A stretch of 64,000 nucleotides of DNA from JBBSBL01 sp963735885. GTDB taxonomy: Bacteria; Actinomycetota; Thermoleophilia; Solirubrobacterales; Solirubrobacteraceae. Location: positions 1-64,000 of the forward strand of contig CAVTMP010000002.1 in the NCBI GenBank assembly GCA_963735885.1, in the 5' to 3' direction. Positions 17,093 to 26,588 of the stretch are shown here, piece by piece. The stretch's first letter is position 1; the number at the start of each line of letters is the position of its first letter. The translations under genes and the position numbers were made by a program. The notes under the pieces are model-generated. The model was given only the letters and a program-made list of their open reading frames with translations. It searched no databases and was not told the origin of the DNA.

Positions 17093-18729
17093 TCACATCG
17101 CGTCGGGCGCGCTGACGCCGAGCAGGTCGAGCCCGGTGGCGATCGTCCGCCGCGTCGCGACGCACAGCGCGAGGCGGAAGGACTCCACGGCCCGCGCCTC
17201 GGCCCCGACCACGCGGCAGTCGCGATAGAACGCGGTGAAGTCCTGGGCGAGCTCGAGGACGTACGCGGTGATCCGGTGCGGCGCGCGGCGCTCCGCGGCC
17301 TCGGCGACCTCGCTCGGGAAGGCCAGCAGGCTCTTGACGAGGTCGCGCTCGGCGGGATGCAGCGGCGCGCCGGCCTCGGGCGGCGCCTCGAGCGCCTCCG
17401 CGACCCGCGCCTCGCCGGCCCGGGCGAGCATCGACGCGATGCGCGCGTGCGCGTACTGGACGTAGTAGACCGGGTTCTCGCTCGACTGCTCGCGCGCGAG
17501 GTCGAGGTCGAGGTCGACCGTGGTGTCGTGGGAGCGCTGGAGGAGGAAGAACCGGGTCGCGTCCACGCCGATCTCGCCGACCAGCTCGTCGAGCGTGATG
17601 AAGTCGCCGCGCCGCTTGCTCATCGACGCCCGCTCGCCGTCCTCGATGACGTGGACGAACTGCATGATCACGAGCTCGAGCTTGTCCGGGTCGGCGCCGA
17701 GCGCGGCGAACAGGGCCTTCATCCGGCCGATGTAGCCGTGGTGGTCGGCGCCCCAGACGTCGATCAGCCGGTCGAAGCCGCGCTCGCGCTTGACCACGTG
17801 GTAGGCGACGTCGGAGGCGAAGTAGGTCGGCTCGCCGGAGGCGCGCTCCAGCACCCGGTCCTTGTCGTCGCCGAAGGCCGTCGTGCGCAGCCAGAGCGCG
17901 CCCTCGGAGCGGTACAGGTGGCCCTCGGCCTCGAGCCGGTCCCGCGCGCGCCGCACCGGCGAGGGGTCGCCCTCGTAGAGCGCGCGCTCGGAGGCGAAGC
18001 GGTCGAAGCGGACGCCGAAGCGCTCGAGCGTCTCCCGGATGCGCTCGACCATCAGCTCGATCCCGCGCCGCGCGAGGTCGTCCGGGTCCGCGTCGCCGCG
18101 CCTCCGGGATCGCCGTCGCGAGCTCGCGCACGTAGTCGCCCTCGTAGCCGCCCTCCGGCACCGGCTCGCCCCGCGCCCGCGCGCGGATCGACTCGCCGAG
18201 ACGGCGCACCTGGGTGCCCGCGTCGTTGACGTAGTACTCGCGCTCGACGACGTGGCCGTGGAACCCGAGCACCCGCGCGAGCGCGTCGCCGTACGCGGCG
18301 TGACGCCCGCCCGCGGCGGTCAGCGGACCGGTCGGGTTCGCGCTCACGAACTCGACCAGCACCCGCTCGGACGGCCGCGCTCCCCCGCGCCCGAAGGTCG
18401 TGCCGGCGGCGACGAGGTCGCTGCACCGCGTCGCGATACCAGTCGTCGGCGAGGACGACGTTGAGGAAGCCCGGCCCGGCCACCTCCCAGCGGTCGAGCC
18501 GCGTCCCCAGGCGGTCGGCGAGCGCCGACCCGATCCGCTCGGCGATGTCCCGCGGCGGGCGTCCGAGCGCGGGCGCGAGCAGCATCGCCGCGTTCGTCGA
18601 GTAGTCGCCGAACGCCGCCTGCTTCGGGCGTTCCAGCGACGGCGCGGCGCCGGGGCCGGCCTCGCCGTCGCGCACCGTTCCGGACGCCGCCTCGACCGCG
18701 GCCCGCAGGGATTCCAGGGCGTGGGGCAC
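17093..18729 (-). CDS. argS: Arginyl-tRNA synthetase (two frame changes)
   Basis: Three pieces in order make a full ArgRS of about 545 residues. The N-terminal domain (KQAAFGDYSTNAAMLLA) runs to about 18420. A second frame then gives the catalytic start VEFVSANPTGPLTAAGG with the HIGH-type motif HAAYGD. From about 18100 the third piece carries the core (DVWGADHHGYIGRMKAL), the KMSKS-type loop RASMSKRRGDF and the DALR anticodon-binding domain. It charges tRNA-Arg and is essential, so the two breaks are almost surely sequence errors. The GTG at 18729 follows TACCCT by six bases. Confidence 0.9.
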
Positions 18730-18735
18730 CGGCCG

Positions 18736-18741
18736 AGGGTA
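18736..18741 (-). promoter_or_regulatory. -10-like TACCCT of argS
   Basis: TACCCT on the minus strand, six bases before the argS GTG at 18729, eight bases from the rlmH stop. Confidence 0.35.
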
Positions 18742-18748
18742 GCGACGA

Positions 18749-19157
18749 TCAGTAGTGGTACGGCTCCCGGGCGAGGATCTTGTGCGCGCGGTAGAGCTGC
18801 TCGAGCAGGACGACGCGCGCGAGCTGGTGCGGGAGCGTCATCGGCCCGAGCGAGAGGCGGTGGTCGGCGCGCGCGAGCTCGAGCCCGAGCGGGCCGCCGA
18901 TCACGAAGCACGAGGTCGCGCCCGGCCTGGCGGCGCTCCTCCAGGAAGCGGCTGAAGGCGAGCGAGTCGAACGTCTCGCCGCCGGCGTCGAGCAGCGAGA
19001 CGAACGCCCGCTCGGGGATGCGCTTCGCGACCTGCTCGTCCTCCCGCACCTCGATCAGCTCGAGCCGCGCGTGGCCGGCCAGGAGCTTGCGGTAGTGCTG
19101 CACGTCGTCGGCGAACGGCGGCCGCAGCCGGCCCACGGCGAGGACGACGATCCGCAC
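18749..19157 (-). CDS. rlmH: 23S rRNA pseudouridine-1915 N3-methyltransferase RlmH (frame change near 18920)
   Basis: The first piece (RIVVLAVGRLRPPFADDVQ, then ETFDSLAFSRFLEERRQAG) starts at GTG 19157. The second frame resumes with the SPOUT-fold signature CFVIGGPLGLELARA, SLGPMTLPHQLARVVLLEQ and the terminal YRAHKILAREPYHY. The joined length of about 135 residues is slightly short of the usual 155. RlmH methylates pseudouridine 1915 in helix 69 of 23S rRNA using S-adenosylmethionine. The GTG is seven bases from TAGTAT on the minus strand. The gene just precedes argS. Confidence 0.88.
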
Positions 19158-19164
19158 CGTTGCG

Positions 19165-19170
19165 ATACTA
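19165..19170 (-). promoter_or_regulatory. -10-like TAGTAT of rlmH
   Basis: TAGTAT on the minus strand, seven bases before the GTG at 19157, inside the 47-base gap to the divergent DUF3467 gene. Confidence 0.4.
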
Positions 19171-19204
19171 GATGGCCACCCCCGACCGCGAGGACCCGCC
19201 ACCG

Positions 19205-19523
19205 ATGCACGACCCGGACGCCGGCGAGCGCCACATCGACATCCAGATCAATCCGGAGCAGATGGCCGGGCACTACGCGAACTTCGCGAACGTGAGCCAC
19301 TCGGACTACGAGTTCACGATCACGTTCGCCCGCGTCGACCACGAGGTCGAGGACGATCCGGTCCCCGGGGTCGTCGTCACCCGCGTGAACCTCTCGGCCC
19401 AGTTCATGGGCGAGCTGATCGACGGCGATGCAGGACAACTACTCGAAGTGGGCCACCCGGGTGGGGATCCGGGACCTGCCGGAGACCGAGCCCCCGCGGG
19501 AGGAGCCGCAGGGGGAGGAGTAG
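19205..19523 (+). CDS. DUF3467 family protein (frame change near 19427)
   Basis: A small protein of about 105 residues. The first part (RHIDIQINPEQMAGHYANF, then NVSHSDYEFTITFARVD) and the second, entered near 19427 (MQDNYSKWATRVGIRDLP), match the layout of the DUF3467 family, which has no known function and occurs across bacteria and archaea. The ATG at 19205 is preceded ten bases upstream by GAGGA; an in-frame ATG at 19172 has no such site and would leave only 14 bases to the divergent rlmH. The end overlaps the convergent M48 peptidase gene by about 120 bases. Confidence 0.65.
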
Positions 19524-20782
19524 CGGCGGCGTCGCCCGGGCCCGCTCGTAGGCCACGGCGGCGCCGATGCGCTCGATCACCGGCGGATGGGTGCCGAGCA
19601 GCGCCACGCGCCAGCGGGGCGGATCGGGATCGGCGAGGTTGCGCACGGCCAGACGGCGCCAGAAGGCGACGAGCGCGCGCGGCGCGCCGGTGAGGCGCAG
19701 CGCCTCGGCGTCGGCGCGCCGCTCGACCGCACGCGAGAGGCGGGCGGCGCTCCACGCCGTCGGCGCTCCGGCGAGCCCGGCGGCCAGCGCCAGCGCCGGC
19801 AGGGCGGCGGCTCCTCCCGCCGCCGCCCCGCGGGCGCCCATCGCCTCGGCCAGGCCGCGCGCGAGGAGGGCGGTCGGCGCCGCCACGATCGCGGAGAACG
19901 CGAGGCTGCGCCACACGTCGCGGTGGCGGACGTGGGACAGCTCGTGGGCGACGACGATCCGCACCTCGTCGCGCGGGAAGCGGTCGAGCAGCGTGTCGTA
20001 GAGCACGACGCGCTTCGTCGGTCCCAGCCCGGTCACGTAGGCGTTGGCCGCCGTCGTGCGGCGGGAGGCGTCGACCGAGAAGACCTCGCCCACCCGCACG
20101 CCGGCGTCCGCGGCGAGCCCGAGCACGTCGGCGCGGGTCTCGCCCGCGGGCAGCGGGGTGAAGCGGTTGAAGCGCGGGGCGAGCAGGACCGGCGCCGCGA
20201 CGGCGAGCGCCGCCCCGAACACGATCGACCCGGCGGCGGCGCCGACCCACCAGTCCCGGGGGCGCCGCGGATCGCGGCCAGCACGACGGCGGCGCCCCCG
20301 CCGGCCAGCCCGGCCTCGATCGCCTGGGCCTTCGCGACGTCCTGCGCCCACCCCCGCCACGACTGGGTGGCCAGCCCGACCGCGAGCGCGCGGCGGCGGG
20401 CGAGCGCGCCGAACGGCAGCCCGACCGCGGCGAGCGCGACCGCGAGCCCGGCGCCCGCCGCGGCGTCCGCGGGCGGAGCGCCCCGTCGGAGCTCGCGCCG
20501 CGCCCCGCCCGCGAGCGGGGCGCCCCGCCGCGCCGCCGCGCGCGCCAGCCCGGCCAGGACCACGAGCTGGGCCAGCCCCTGGCCGACGGCGAGGGCGGCC
20601 TGCGGCCGGCCGTAGGCGCGCGCCCGCCCGATCTCCTCGGCGGTGAAGTACGATCGCGCGCTCACCGGCGCCGGGTCGGCGACCTCCGACCGCCGCGGAC
20701 GCAGGAGGCGCACGCCCGCCTCGGCGGCGACGAGGGTGGCCAGCACGGCGGCCGGACGGCGTGGGCGGGCGAGGAGTGCCAT
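19404..20782 (-). CDS. M48 family metallopeptidase (CAAX-protease-like; frame change near 20270)
   Basis: The start is ATG 20782 (MALLARPRRPAAVL), eight bases from TAGCGT. The first piece holds membrane helices and YFTAEEIGRARAYGRPQ, which matches the N-terminal domain of Ste24/M48 proteases. After the frame change near 20270 the catalytic part follows: RIVVAHELSHVRHRD carries the HEXXH zinc site, and RAVERRADAEALRLTG gives the third ligand glutamate. It ends with THPPVIERIGAAVAYE and a 45-residue tail that overlaps the DUF3467 gene. The expected end is soon after AYERAR, so the tail may reflect another indel. It is a membrane zinc protease. Confidence 0.8.
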
Positions 20783-20790
20783 GGCCGCCC

Positions 20791-20796
20791 ACGCTA
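20791..20796 (-). promoter_or_regulatory. -10-like TAGCGT of the M48 peptidase gene
   Basis: TAGCGT on the minus strand, eight bases before the ATG at 20782, in the 32-base gap to the divergent metallophosphatase. Confidence 0.4.
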
Positions 20797-20814
20797 GAGG
20801 AAGGTTCCCGGCCC

Positions 20815-21549
20815 ATGCGCGTCGCCGTCGTCTCAGACATCCACGGAAACCGGCAGGCCTTCGAGGCCGTGCTCGAGGCCGCCGAGGCGGCCTCGGCCGA
20901 GGAGCTGTGGTGCCTCGGCGACCTCGTCGGCTACGGCGCCGACCCCGACGCCTGCGTCGCGCTCGCTCGGGAGCGCGCGGCGATCTGCCTGGTCGGCAAC
21001 CACGACCTCGCCGTCTGCGGCGACATCCCGCTCGACGAGTTCTCCCGCGGCGCCGCCCTCGCGGCGCGCTGGACCCGCGACGCGGTGTCGGCCGAGACGC
21101 TCGACTACCTGCGCGGCCTCGCGCCCTCGAGCGCTCGAGGGGGCGGTCGGGCTCTACCACGCCAGCCCGCGCGACCCGGTGTGGGAGTACGTGCTCTCGC
21201 CCCTGCAGGCCGAGCTGTGCCTCGACGCGCAGCCCCACCGGGTCTGCCTCATCGGCCACTCCCACGTCGCCCTCTCCTTCTCGCGCGGGGAGGGCGAGCC
21301 GGCGGGCGGCGAGACCCGCGCCGGACGGTGTCGCGTTCGACGTCGTCGACGGGCGAGTGGCTGCTGAACCCGGGGAGCGTCGGGCAGCCGCGCGACGGCG
21401 ATCCGCGCGCGGCCTGGCTGGTGCTCGACACCGCGACCTGGGCCTGCGAGTACCGCCGCACGGAGTACGACGTGGCCGGCGCGGCCGCGGCCATCCGCGA
21501 CGCCGGGCTGCCGGAGTCGCTGGCCGAGCGGCTCGAGTACGGCCAGTAG
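20815..21549 (+). CDS. Calcineurin-like metallophosphoesterase (three frame changes)
   Basis: About 245 residues when the pieces are joined at roughly 21135, 21325 and 21355. The metal-binding motifs appear in order: SDIHGN, CLGDLVGYG, VGNHD, and, in the second piece, CLIGHSHVA. The segment EWLLNPGSVGQPRDGDP near the end is typical of the YfcE/MJ0936 type of phosphodiesterase. Such enzymes use two metal ions to cleave phosphodiesters; the natural substrate is usually unknown. AGAGGAAGG upstream of the ATG may act as ribosome binding site. Confidence 0.82.
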   Translation: MRVAVVSDIHGNRQAFEAVLEAAEAASAEELWCLGDLVGYGADPDACVALARERAAICLVGNHDLAVCGDIPLDEFSRGAALAARWTRDAVSAETLDYLRGLAPSSARGGGRALPRQPARPGVGVRALAPAGRAVPRRAAPPGLPHRPLPRRPLLLARGGRAGGRRDPRRTVSRSTSSTGEWLLNPGSVGQPRDGDPRAAWLVLDTATWACEYRRTEYDVAGAAAAIRDAGLPESLAERLEYGQ

Positions 21550-21562
21550 CATCCGGGCGTCC

Positions 21563-22087
21563 ATGCGCGCGCTCGCCATCCTCCTCGCGGCCGGGTCGCT
21601 GGGCCTCGGCGCGTCGCTGCTCGCGGCGTGCGGCGAGCGCAACGATCTCATCGCCGCCTCGAACGCCGGCGCCCTGAACCGCGCGCTCGACGCGGTCGAC
21701 AGCGCGGTCGCCGACGGGAACTGCCGCGCGGCCGATCGCGCCGCCTCCGCGCTTCGCGACGAGGTCGCGGGCCTGCCCCTGACCGTGAACGCCCGCGTGC
21801 GGCGCAATCTCGCCCAGGGGGCGTCGACCGTGAGCGAGCTCGCCGCGACCGACTGCCGCACGAAGCCGCCGACCACCACGACCGACACCACGCCCACGAC
21901 CACGACGCCGACGACGACGACGACCGACACCACGCCCACGACCACGACGCCGACGACGACCACGGACACGACCACCACGACGACCGGCACGACGACGACC
22001 ACCACCACCGCGCCGACCCAGCCGAACGGCGGGGGCGGCGCTCCGTCCGGCGGCGGCGCGGCCCCCGGCGGCGCGAACAGCCAGTAG
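21563..22087 (+). CDS. Putative lipoprotein with Thr-rich tail
   Basis: 174 residues. The signal sequence ends in a lipobox (LLAACG), so the mature protein would be lipid-anchored at the cysteine near residue 23. Residues 24-97 form a small helical domain (ALNRALDAVDSAVADGNC, CRAADRAASALRDEVAG) with a second pair of cysteines. The rest is a Thr/Pro stretch built from TDTTPTTTTP units, then a Gly-rich end. The Thr-rich part resembles a glycosylated, wall-spanning stalk. It is three bases from the kinase gene, so it may be a partner or sensor for that kinase; this is inference from position. Confidence 0.65.
   Translation: MRALAILLAAGSLGLGASLLAACGERNDLIAASNAGALNRALDAVDSAVADGNCRAADRAASALRDEVAGLPLTVNARVRRNLAQGASTVSELAATDCRTKPPTTTTDTTPTTTTPTTTTTDTTPTTTTPTTTTDTTTTTTGTTTTTTTAPTQPNGGGGAPSGGGAAPGGANSQ
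21881..21960 (+). repeat. Two 38-bp exact direct repeats, period 42 bp
   Basis: Copies at 21881-21918 and 21923-21960 are identical. The 42-base period encodes a 14-residue Thr/Pro unit in the lipoprotein stalk. Such repeats can change copy number by slippage. Confidence 0.7.
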
Positions 22088-22089
22088 CC

Positions 22090-23320
22090 GTGGCCGACGA
22101 GCCGATCATCGCGGGCCGCTACCGCCTCGAGCGCAAGCTCGGCGTCGGGGGCATGTCGACCGTCCATCTCGCGCTCGACACGCGCCTCGAGCGCCACGTG
22201 GCGGTCAAGCTGCTCGCCGAGCACCTGGCGGACGACCCGGCCTTCGTCTCCCGCTTCCGCCGCGAGGCGCTCAGCGCCGCGCGGCTCGTGCACCCGAACG
22301 TCGTCCAGGTGTTCGACTTCGGCTTCGACGACCAGAGCCACCACCACTTCATCGTCATGGAGCACGTGCCCGGTCGCTCGTGCGCGGAGATCCTGCGGGA
22401 TCGGGGGCACCTCGAGGTCGGCGAGGTCGTCGACATCGTCGGCCAGTCCTGCCAGGGGCTCGACTACGCGCATCGCAACGGGGTCGTGCACCGCGACGTG
22501 AAGCCCGGGAACCTGCTCGTCTCCGACAGCGGCGGGGTCAAGCTCGCCGACTTCGGGATCGCGAAGGCGACCGAGCAGTCGAGCATCACCCAGGTCGGCT
22601 CGGTGCTCGGCACCGCCGCCTACCTGGCGCCGGAGCAGGCCCGCGGCGAGGAGGCCGGACCCGCGACCGACCTCTACTCGCTCGGCGTCGTGACCTACCA
22701 GCTGCTGTCCGGTCGCCTGCCCTACGAGGCCGCCTCGCTCTCCGAGCTCGCGCTCAAGCAGCAGAGCGAGACCCCCGACCGGCTCGACGTGCTGAACCCG
22801 GACGTGCCGCCCGCGCTCGCGGAGGCGGTCGCGCGGGCGCTGGCGCTCGACCCCGGGGCGCGCCCGCTGGACGCGCTCGCCTTCGCGGCGTCGCTCCGCG
22901 CCGGCGCGCGCGGCGTCGCCCCGGACCCGGCCACGGCGGCCACGGCCGTGGCGGCCGGCACGGCGGCGACCACGGTGCTGCCGGCGGAGGACGCCACGCG
23001 CGTCGCCCCGCCGCGCCCCCCGGCGGACGCGGCCCCCGCCCGCGCCGCGGCGCCGGCCGGCCGAGCCCTCGCGACGCGAGGCGCGACCCGCCCGCGCGAC
23101 CGCGGCGCAAGCGCCGGCGGAGCCCAGCCGCGGCCGGCTCGCCGCGCGCCGGATCGCGGCGATCGTCGCGATCCTCGTGCTCCTCGCCGCGGGCGCCGCG
23201 GCCGCCTACTTCGCGACGAGCACCTCGAAGGACGCCGTCACCGTCCGCCGGGTGGTCGGCAACGACGCGGGCCAGGCGATCCAGTCGATGCGCGACCTCA
23301 TCTCCCAGAACACGAAGTAG
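22090..23320 (+). CDS. Membrane serine/threonine protein kinase, PknB-like (frame change near 23080)
   Basis: The GTG at 22090 begins the kinase domain: glycine loop KLGVGGMSTVH, ATP lysine in VAVKLL, catalytic loop HRDVKPGN near residue 135, DFG in LADFGIAK and the substrate segment YLAPEQARG. After a Pro/Ala linker the frame changes near 23080, and the new frame shows a membrane helix (IAAIVAILVLLAAGAAAAYF) with a short outer part (AVTVRRVVGNDAGQAIQSM) ending QNTK at 23320. There are no PASTA repeats, so it is not a classical PknB sensor. The lipoprotein gene three bases upstream could supply the sensing part. Confidence 0.88.
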
Positions 23321-23336
23321 CACCCCCGGCCCATCG

Positions 23337-24560
23337 TCAGGCGACGACCACCCCCGGCGCGGCGCCCGCGCGCAGGGCGGCCGCGACCGCCGGCAGCGTC
23401 CCCGTCGCCACGCCCTCCCGGAGGTCGGCCATGACGCGCGAGACGAAGGCGAGGTTGTGCGTCGTGAGGAGCCGCAGCGCGGTCGGCTCCCGGCCGCGCA
23501 CGAGGTGGTGGAGGTAGGCGCGGGAGCGCCCGTCCGCGCACGCCGGGCAGGGGCACCCCTCCATCACCGGCGCGGGATCGCGCCGGGCTCCGGCCTTGCC
23601 GAGGTCGAGCCGCCAGCGCCGGTCGGGCTCGGGCACCAGCGCCATGCCGTGGCGCCCGAGCCGGGTCGGCATCGCGCAGTCGAACGTGTCGATCCCGAGC
23701 TCCACGCCGCGGATCAGGTCGTCGACCTCGCCGATGCCGAGGAGGTGGCGCGGGCGGTCGGGCGCGGCGGCGTCGAGCTCCCCGGTCGCCCAGCCGACCA
23801 CCTCGTGCATCTGGGCCTTGTCCTCGCCGAGCGAGCCGCCGATCGCGACCCCGTCGACCGCCCGCGCGGCGACCTCGCGCGCCGAGGCGCGGCGCAGGTC
23901 CTCGTGGACGCCGCCCTGCACGATGCCGTAGACGGCCTGCCCGGGCGGCCCGTGCTCCCCGTGCCAGGTCAGGCAGCGGTCGAGCCAGCGGTGGGTGCGC
24001 TCGGTGGAGCGCGCGGTGTAGTCGCGCGAGACGTGGAACGGCGTGCACTCGTCGAAGGCGAGCGCGACGTCGGAGCCCAGGGCGCCCTGGATCTCCATCG
24101 AGCGCTCGGGCGAGAGCGTCCGCTCCGCGCCGTCGAGGTGCGAGCGGAAGCGCACGCCCGCCTCGTCGATGGCGAGGACGCGACCCGCGCGTCCCTCGGC
24201 CCGGGGCGCGCGGCCCTTGACCTCGTCGGCCACCGTCCCGTGCCCCATCGAGAACACCTGGAAGCCGCCCGAGTCCGTGATGATCGGCCCCTCCCAGCCC
24301 ATGAAGGCGTGGAGCCCGCCGAGCTCGGCGACGAGCTCGTGGCCCGGCGCGAGGAAGAGGTGGAAGGCGTTGCCCAGCACCATCTCGAAGCCGAGTGCGG
24401 CCACCTCGGCGGGCAGCATGCCCTTCACCGTGGCCTTCGTGGCGAGCGGCACGAACGCCGGGGTGCGCACCTCCCCGCGGGCCAGCCGCAGGACGCCGGC
24501 GCGCGCCCGGCTCGCCGGGTCGCGCGCCGTGATGGCGAAGGCGGGCACCGCCGCGCTCAT
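23337..24560 (-). CDS. tgt: Queuine tRNA-ribosyltransferase
   Basis: 407 residues. It shows the TIM-barrel catalytic features: ITDSGGFQVFSMG with the catalytic aspartate, QAVYGIVQGGVHEDLR, the second aspartate in GIDTFDCAMPTRLGRHG, and the zinc site CPCPAC with a later histidine in YLHHLV. It swaps guanine 34 for preQ1 in tRNAs with GUN anticodons. No other queuosine gene is nearby. The ATG at 24560 overlaps the stop of the MarR gene (ATGA), so the two are translated together. It is convergent with the kinase. Confidence 0.95.
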   Translation of the reverse strand: MSAAVPAFAITARDPASRARAGVLRLARGEVRTPAFVPLATKATVKGMLPAEVAALGFEMVLGNAFHLFLAPGHELVAELGGLHAFMGWEGPIITDSGGFQVFSMGHGTVADEVKGRAPRAEGRAGRVLAIDEAGVRFRSHLDGAERTLSPERSMEIQGALGSDVALAFDECTPFHVSRDYTARSTERTHRWLDRCLTWHGEHGPPGQAVYGIVQGGVHEDLRRASAREVAARAVDGVAIGGSLGEDKAQMHEVVGWATGELDAAAPDRPRHLLGIGEVDDLIRGVELGIDTFDCAMPTRLGRHGMALVPEPDRRWRLDLGKAGARRDPAPVMEGCPCPACADGRSRAYLHHLVRGREPTALRLLTTHNLAFVSRVMADLREGVATGTLPAVAAALRAGAAPGVVVA

Positions 24561-25006
24561 GGCGCCGGGTCGAGCCGATCCCACACGGCCGCCAGGGTCT
24601 GCCGTTCTCCCGGTGCGAGCCCGGCGAGGAAGCGGCGGCGCACGCCGGCGAGGTGCGTCGGCCGCGCGGCGGCCAGGGCGGCGCGTCCGGCCGGCGTGAG
24701 CACCGCGTACGCGCCGCGCGCGTCGTCCGGACACGACTCGCGCGCCACGAGCCCCTCTCGCGCGAGCCGGTCCACGAGGCGGGTCACCCCGCTGCGGCTG
24801 AGCAGCACCGCGTCCGCGAGCTCCCGCATCCGCAGCCGGTGCGCGGGCGCCCCCTCGAGCTGGACGAGCACGTCGTAGGAGGCGAGCGGCAGGCCGTGGG
24901 CCTCGCGCAGCTCCGCGTCGAGGGCGCCGGTCAGCCCGGCGTGGGCGCGCAGGAAGCCGCGCCACGCCGCGAGCTCGTCGGGATCGAGGGCGTCCGCCGG
25001 CATCAT
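24557..25006 (-). CDS. MarR-family transcriptional regulator
   Basis: 149 residues: a winged helix-turn-helix with the MarR pattern (LPLASYDVLVQLEGAPAH, then RMRELADAVLLSRSGVTRL, VDRLAREGLVARESCPDDAR, TPAGRAAL) flanked by dimerisation helices. MarR proteins are usually repressors released by small phenolic or oxidising ligands. It lies 43 bases after gpmI and overlaps tgt, so it may simply ride in the operon rather than control it. Confidence 0.9.
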   Translation of the reverse strand: MMPADALDPDELAAWRGFLRAHAGLTGALDAELREAHGLPLASYDVLVQLEGAPAHRLRMRELADAVLLSRSGVTRLVDRLAREGLVARESCPDDARGAYAVLTPAGRAALAAARPTHLAGVRRRFLAGLAPGERQTLAAVWDRLDPAP

Positions 25007-25049
25007 GGTTGCTCGCGCAACGATAGCGCCGGCGCGGACGGCCGCCGGG

Positions 25050-26588
25050 TCAGCGGGCGATCAGCGAGCGACCGGTCATCGCCGCGGGCTGCGCAAGCCC
25101 GAGGATCTCCAGCACGGTCGGGGCGACGTCGGCCAGCACCCCGCCGTCGCGCAGCCCGAGCCCGGGCACGGTGACGACGAGCGGGACCGGGTTGAGCGAG
25201 TGCTGGGTGTTCGGGCCGCCGTCGGGCTCGAGCATGTGGTCCGCGTTGCCGTGGTCGGCGGTGACGACGCACGCGCCGCCGGACTCGTGGACGGCGGCCA
25301 CGACGCGGCCGAGGCCGGCATCGACCGTCTCGATCGCGGTGACCGCGGCGGGGATGACGCCGGTGTGCCCGACCATGTCGGCGTTCGCGAAGTTGATGAT
25401 CCCGAACGCCGGCTCGTCCTCCCGCCAGGCGTCGACGAAGGCCGCGGCGGCCTCGGGCGCGCTCATCTGCGGCTTGCGGTCGTAGGTCGGCACGTCGCGG
25501 GGCGAGGCGACGAGCTCGCGGCGCTCGCCGGCGCACGGCGCCTCCTCTCCGCCGTTGAAGAAGTACGTCACGTGCGGGTACTTCTCCGTCTCGGCGACGT
25601 GGAGCTGGTGTCGGCCGCTCGCGGCGACGACGCCCGACAGCGTCACCTCCGGATGCTCGGGCGGGAAGGCCACCGGGTAGGGCCAGCCCTCCTCGTACTC
25701 CGTCATCGCCGCGTAGCGCTCGACCGGCGACGCGCCGCCGCGGTCGACCTCGTCGAACCCCGGCTCGGCCAGCGCGCGCGTGATCTCGCGCATCCGGTCG
25801 GGCCGGAAGTTCAGGCCGATCACGCTGTCGCCGGGTCGGATCCGGGCCTCCTCCCCGACCGTCGTCGGGGTCACGAACTCGTCGGTCTCCCCGCGCGCGT
25901 ACGCCGCCTCCATCGCCGCCCGCCCGGTCCCGGCCGCGTGCTCGCCGCGGCCGTGGACGAGCAGGTCGTAGGCGCGCTGCACCCGATCCCAGCGCCGGTC
26001 GCGGTCCATCGCGAAGTAGCGGCCCACCACCGAGCCGATGCGGCCGGCGCCGGCCTCGGCCATCCACCCGTCGACGGTCTCGAGGTACCCGGCGCCGGCG
26101 GTGGGCAGCGTGTCGCGTCCGTCGGTGAACGCGTGGACCACGAGGTCCCGGACCCCGCTCTCGGCGGCGAGGCCGATGAGCGCGCGGAGGTGCTCCCAGC
26201 CGGAATGGATCCCGCCGTCGGACACGAGGCCGATGACGTGGACGCGCGGCGCGTCGGCCACGGCCGCCCGCAGCACGGGATTGACCGCGAAGGATCCGTC
26301 GCTCACCGCGTCGTCGATCCGGGTGAGGTCCTGGCGCATCACCGCGCCGGCGCCGAGGTTGAGGTGGCCGACCTCGGAGTTGCCCATCTGGCCCTCCGGC
26401 AGCCCCACGGCCCGCCCGCACGCCGTGAGCCGCGTGTGCGGACAGGACTCCCACAGCTCGTCGAAGACCGGCGTGTCGGCGAGCGCGACGGCGTTCCCCG
26501 GGCCGGGCGGGGCGAGGCCCCAGCCGTCGAGCACCACGAGGCACGCACGGGGCGCCGGGAGCGCCGCGGGGCCCGGCGCCAGGCTCAT
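25050..26588 (-). CDS. gpmI: 2,3-bisphosphoglycerate-independent phosphoglycerate mutase
   Basis: 512 residues. The alkaline-phosphatase-type motifs are intact: LDGWGLAPPG with the metal aspartate, QMGNSEVGHLNLGAG with the catalytic serine, GRYFAMDRDRRWDR, NFRPDRMREIT, FANADMVGHTG and VVTADHGNADHM. It interconverts 3- and 2-phosphoglycerate using two manganese ions. The start overlaps the tpiA stop (ATGA). Finding gpmI fused into the gap-pgk-tpiA run gives four successive lower-glycolysis steps in one transcript. Confidence 0.96.
   Translation of the reverse strand: MSLAPGPAALPAPRACLVVLDGWGLAPPGPGNAVALADTPVFDELWESCPHTRLTACGRAVGLPEGQMGNSEVGHLNLGAGAVMRQDLTRIDDAVSDGSFAVNPVLRAAVADAPRVHVIGLVSDGGIHSGWEHLRALIGLAAESGVRDLVVHAFTDGRDTLPTAGAGYLETVDGWMAEAGAGRIGSVVGRYFAMDRDRRWDRVQRAYDLLVHGRGEHAAGTGRAAMEAAYARGETDEFVTPTTVGEEARIRPGDSVIGLNFRPDRMREITRALAEPGFDEVDRGGASPVERYAAMTEYEEGWPYPVAFPPEHPEVTLSGVVAASGRHQLHVAETEKYPHVTYFFNGGEEAPCAGERRELVASPRDVPTYDRKPQMSAPEAAAAFVDAWREDEPAFGIINFANADMVGHTGVIPAAVTAIETVDAGLGRVVAAVHESGGACVVTADHGNADHMLEPDGGPNTQHSLNPVPLVVTVPGLGLRDGGVLADVAPTVLEILGLAQPAAMTGRSLIAR

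Noticed and set aside
16776..19202. An 808-codon minus-strand frame spanning ccmH, argS and rlmH
   Set aside because: It is a chance read-through that takes in pieces of rlmH and argS because of frame changes; no single protein matches it.
19172..19204. ATG 19172 as the start of the DUF3467 gene
   Set aside because: No ribosome binding site and only 14 bases from the divergent rlmH start; ATG 19205 has GAGGA ten bases upstream. Not excluded.
21881..21960. Tandem DNA repeats as a possible CRISPR array
   Set aside because: Only two copies with a four-base gap, in frame with a Thr/Pro-rich protein; no spacers or cas genes.
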